From contig JAEEIS010000159.1 in NCBI GenBank assembly GCA_016281475.1, positions 1 to 7,149 of the forward strand: a stretch of DNA of 7,149 nt. The letters run 5' to 3'. Below are positions 5,965 through 7,149 of this stretch, one piece after another; position 1 is the stretch's first letter; each line of letters starts with the position of its first letter. The notes under the pieces are model-generated. The model was not told the origin of the DNA. It ran no database searches and was given only the letters and a program-made list of their open reading frames with translations. Made by a program: the position numbers and the translations under genes. The stretch is from Bacteroidales bacterium (lineage in GTDB: Bacteria > Bacteroidota > Bacteroidia > Bacteroidales > P3).

Positions 5965-6236
5965 CGTCAACCATCCGAACCCTTGACGGGTAAGCGGGTG
6001 GGCGACAGAACATAACGAAAGGACGTTGAACGCAACGTTTTATCTGCGGCATACGAATCTGGCACATTCAAACCTACCGCACGGTAAAGCAAGGTCGACG
6101 CCTTATGGTGTGGCTTATACATTTCTTGTATATTGTCACAGCGTGGGGTTCGGCATTGTTTATCCTCGGTAGGTAGGCATGCCAGAGCCTCGTATGCGGG
6201 ATAAATGATGAGTTTGATACCCGCGCTTCTTTTTAT
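5965..6236 (+). ncRNA. Candidate structured non-coding RNA or long leader, family unassigned
   Basis: About 270 bases with no convincing reading frame, but bracketed by a -7 promoter and an intrinsic terminator. Long-range pairing is clear. GCATACGA (6049-6056) is fully complementary to TCGTATGC (6190-6197), TCTGGCA (6058-6064) to TGCCAGA (6180-6186), and CCTACCG (6073-6079) to CGGTAGG (6167-6173). Together they form a rod of about 22 bp interrupted by internal loops. Inside it are small hairpins (AAGG/CCTT at 6091-6104, TATAC/GTATA at 6116-6132). A separate 5' domain holds a possible pseudoknot (5965-6001), then ACGTT/AACGT (6023-6038). The rod with loops recalls 6S RNA, and Bacteroidales have other large orphan RNA families (for example the Bacteroidales-1 motif); I cannot assign it. 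It could instead be the 5' leader of the small-protein/fimbrillin unit, attenuated at its terminator. Confidence 0.65.
6196..6234 (+). terminator. Intrinsic terminator of the candidate RNA
   Basis: GCGGG (6196-6200) pairs with CCCGC (6220-6224) around a 19-nt loop, followed by GCTTCTTTTTAT. The loop can tighten through AAA/TTT pairing. The stem is short, so termination may be partial, and read-through would reach the small gene 72 bp downstream. Confidence 0.6.
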
Positions 6237-6237
6237 A

Positions 6238-6266
6238 TGTTCCCTTAGAATAATTAACTATATCTG
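6238..6266 (+). promoter_or_regulatory. Possible separate promoter for the small-protein/lipoprotein unit
   Basis: TATATCTG (6259-6266) differs from TAnnTTTG by one base, and TGTT (6238-6241) sits roughly where a -33 element would be. If real, it would free the downstream genes from the upstream RNA terminator. The match is weak. Confidence 0.3.
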
Positions 6267-6307
6267 GTGCAGGTATCCGCCAGCGACAAAAACTCTAGCA
6301 AAAACCA

Positions 6308-6475
6308 ATGAAAGAGAACTTTAAACAGGAGTACGACGCTCCTATGGTAGAACTGATTGAGGCCCGCGTCGAAAAGGGCTTCCAAGCAAGTGGCACAGCT
6401 CCAGAACCACAGACCGCAGGCTCGACCGAGGGACTGACATCAGGCGGCAGCTACACTGGTAACGATTTCGACTAA
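6308..6475 (+). CDS. 55-residue small protein upstream of a fimbrillin-like lipoprotein
   Basis: The ATG follows CAAAAACC, an A-rich stretch typical of Bacteroidetes starts, and the frame ends at TAA 6473-6475. The protein has two halves. Residues 1-27 are charged and probably helical (KENFKQEYDAPMVELIEARVEKGF). Residues 28-55 are low-complexity Gly/Ser/Thr/Pro (SGTAPEPQTAG, SGGSYTGNDFD) with an acidic end. There is no signal peptide and no membrane segment. The pattern Y-x-AP-x(4)-IE-x(3)-E-x-GF, then a small-residue tail, resembles a class of short uncharacterised Bacteroidales proteins I recognise only by general appearance. The lipoprotein starts 19 bp later, so the two are almost certainly one transcript. 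The leader-plus-tail layout also recalls peptide precursors, but no modifying enzyme is visible. Function is unknown. Confidence 0.8.
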   Translation: MKENFKQEYDAPMVELIEARVEKGFQASGTAPEPQTAGSTEGLTSGGSYTGNDFD

Positions 6476-6494
6476 TTAAAGAAAGGAGAAGAAA

Positions 6495-7149
6495 ATGAAG
6501 AAAAACCTAGTTTCTTTAGTGTCCCTAGTATGTCTAGTCGGACTAGTGAGTTTGACCTCTTGCAAGAAGGAGAACACCCAGGGCAACGGCACGCAGTTCC
6601 GCGCCACGATGGAGGACTGCAACGCTGCCAAGACTGAACTGAACGGCACCGCCCTCGAATGGGTGAGCGGCGACCAGATTGCCGTCTACGGCACCGCCGG
6701 TTGCGGTATCTACTCTGCCACCCCGCAGACCCCTGCCACCACCGCCGTGTTCGACAACGTGAGCGGCGAGACGGGCGACAGTCCCTTCCGCGCCTTCTAT
6801 CCCACCACGCTGACCACCGACGGCGTGAACATCACCCTGCCCGCTACGCAGACCTACGTGGAGGGCTCTATAAACCAGTTCCCGATGTATGCCGAGAGCA
6901 GCAACGACCAGCTCACCTTCAAGAACCTCTGCGGTGTGCTCGCACTTAACCTTACCAAGGCCAACATTAACATCTCCAGCATCACCATCACTGCTAATAG
7001 CGCGGTTAACGGCACTTTCGCAGTAGACAATACAACTGGAACGCCCATCCTGAGTGATGGCAACGGTACGAACACTGTCACCCTGAACTGCGCCACCGCC
7101 CAGTCCATTAGCAGTGGCAAGGTATTCTACATCGCGCTTCCCGCTACGC
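6495..7149 (+). CDS. Fimbrillin-like (Mfa-like) surface lipoprotein, 3' end missing
   Basis: The frame is open from ATG 6495 to the window edge (218 residues seen). AAGGAG at 6483-6488, 6 nt upstream, is a good Shine-Dalgarno. Residues 1-23 form a lipoprotein signal peptide with lipobox LTSC, Cys23 being the lipidated residue. The following KKEN is a weak match to the Lys/acidic surface-export signal of Bacteroidetes lipoproteins. KTELNG-x(3)-EWVSGDQIAVYG (46-66) is the hallmark opening of Mfa-like/fimbrillin-like domains. FRAFYPTTLT (98-107), LPATQTYVEG (115-124), FPMYAESS (129-136) and LTFKNLCGVLALNLT (140-154) are the usual later blocks. Such proteins are pilus subunits or related beta-sandwich adhesins exposed on the outer membrane; whether this one polymerises cannot be told. 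It forms a unit with the small gene upstream. Leucine codons in the signal peptide (CTA, TTA, TTG) differ from those after it (CTC, CTG, CTT). Confidence 0.9.
   Translation, partial: MKKNLVSLVSLVCLVGLVSLTSCKKENTQGNGTQFRATMEDCNAAKTELNGTALEWVSGDQIAVYGTAGCGIYSATPQTPATTAVFDNVSGETGDSPFRAFYPTTLTTDGVNITLPATQTYVEGSINQFPMYAESSNDQLTFKNLCGVLALNLTKANINISSITITANSAVNGTFAVDNTTGTPILSDGNGTNTVTLNCATAQSISSGKVFYIALPAT

Noticed and set aside
5776..5970. Minus-strand frame of 64 codons in the AT-rich spacer
   Set aside because: Its sequence is mostly translation of the repeat array and poly-A/T tracts, it crosses the RNA promoter, and its Ile/Tyr/Asn/Ser-rich product has no recognisable motif.
5965..6236. tmRNA, RNase P RNA, SRP RNA or cobalamin riboswitch as identity of the structured RNA
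   Set aside because: I found no CCA-type 3' end or tag frame, no RNase P core such as GAGGAAAGTCC, no SRP domain, and no B12-box. A GGTTCGGC stretch near 6148 alone is not enough for a T-arm.

Overview
The window looks like a piece of a Bacteroidales chromosome (Bacteroides/Prevotella-type gut or oral bacterium). Evidence for this: three promoters match the Bacteroidetes -7 consensus TAnnTTTG, most starts are preceded by A/T-rich sequence rather than a Shine-Dalgarno, there is an ECF sigma/membrane-partner pair, a TonB-dependent receptor under a TPP riboswitch, and a fimbrillin-like lipoprotein. Coding sequence is GC-rich with many codons ending in C or G, while the intergenic DNA is strongly AT-rich. 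No species can be named from this.

Left part (1-1775, + strand): the last codons of an unidentified gene, then a small sigma-70/ECF sigma factor. It overlaps by 4 bp (ATGA) a 375-residue membrane protein with an anti-sigma-like N-terminus, one membrane helix, a Ser-Asp-His/Tyr repeat and a C-terminal domain that reads like a small outer-membrane beta-barrel. The pair is presumably a regulator and its controlling partner. The sigma factor appears to lack a normal start codon at the expected position.

Middle (1776-5670): purD (glycinamide ribonucleotide synthetase, purine biosynthesis) has its own promoter and converges on a minus-strand TonB-dependent receptor. The two share a long nested hairpin that probably terminates both. 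The receptor mRNA begins with a clear TPP (THI-box) riboswitch whose 3' end contains the Shine-Dalgarno, so the receptor is most likely a thiamine or thiamine-precursor importer shut off by TPP. No other thiamine gene is visible in the window.

Right part (5671-7149): an AT-rich spacer with an 11-bp repeat array in inverted arrangement. A gene-free stretch of about 270 bp follows that has its own promoter, extensive long-range base pairing, a possible 5' pseudoknot and an intrinsic terminator; I interpret it as a structured non-coding RNA or long leader of unassigned family. Downstream is a two-gene unit: a 55-residue small protein and, 19 bp later, a fimbrillin-like (Mfa-like) lipoprotein that runs off the window. 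The structured RNA and the small protein are the least explained items here.
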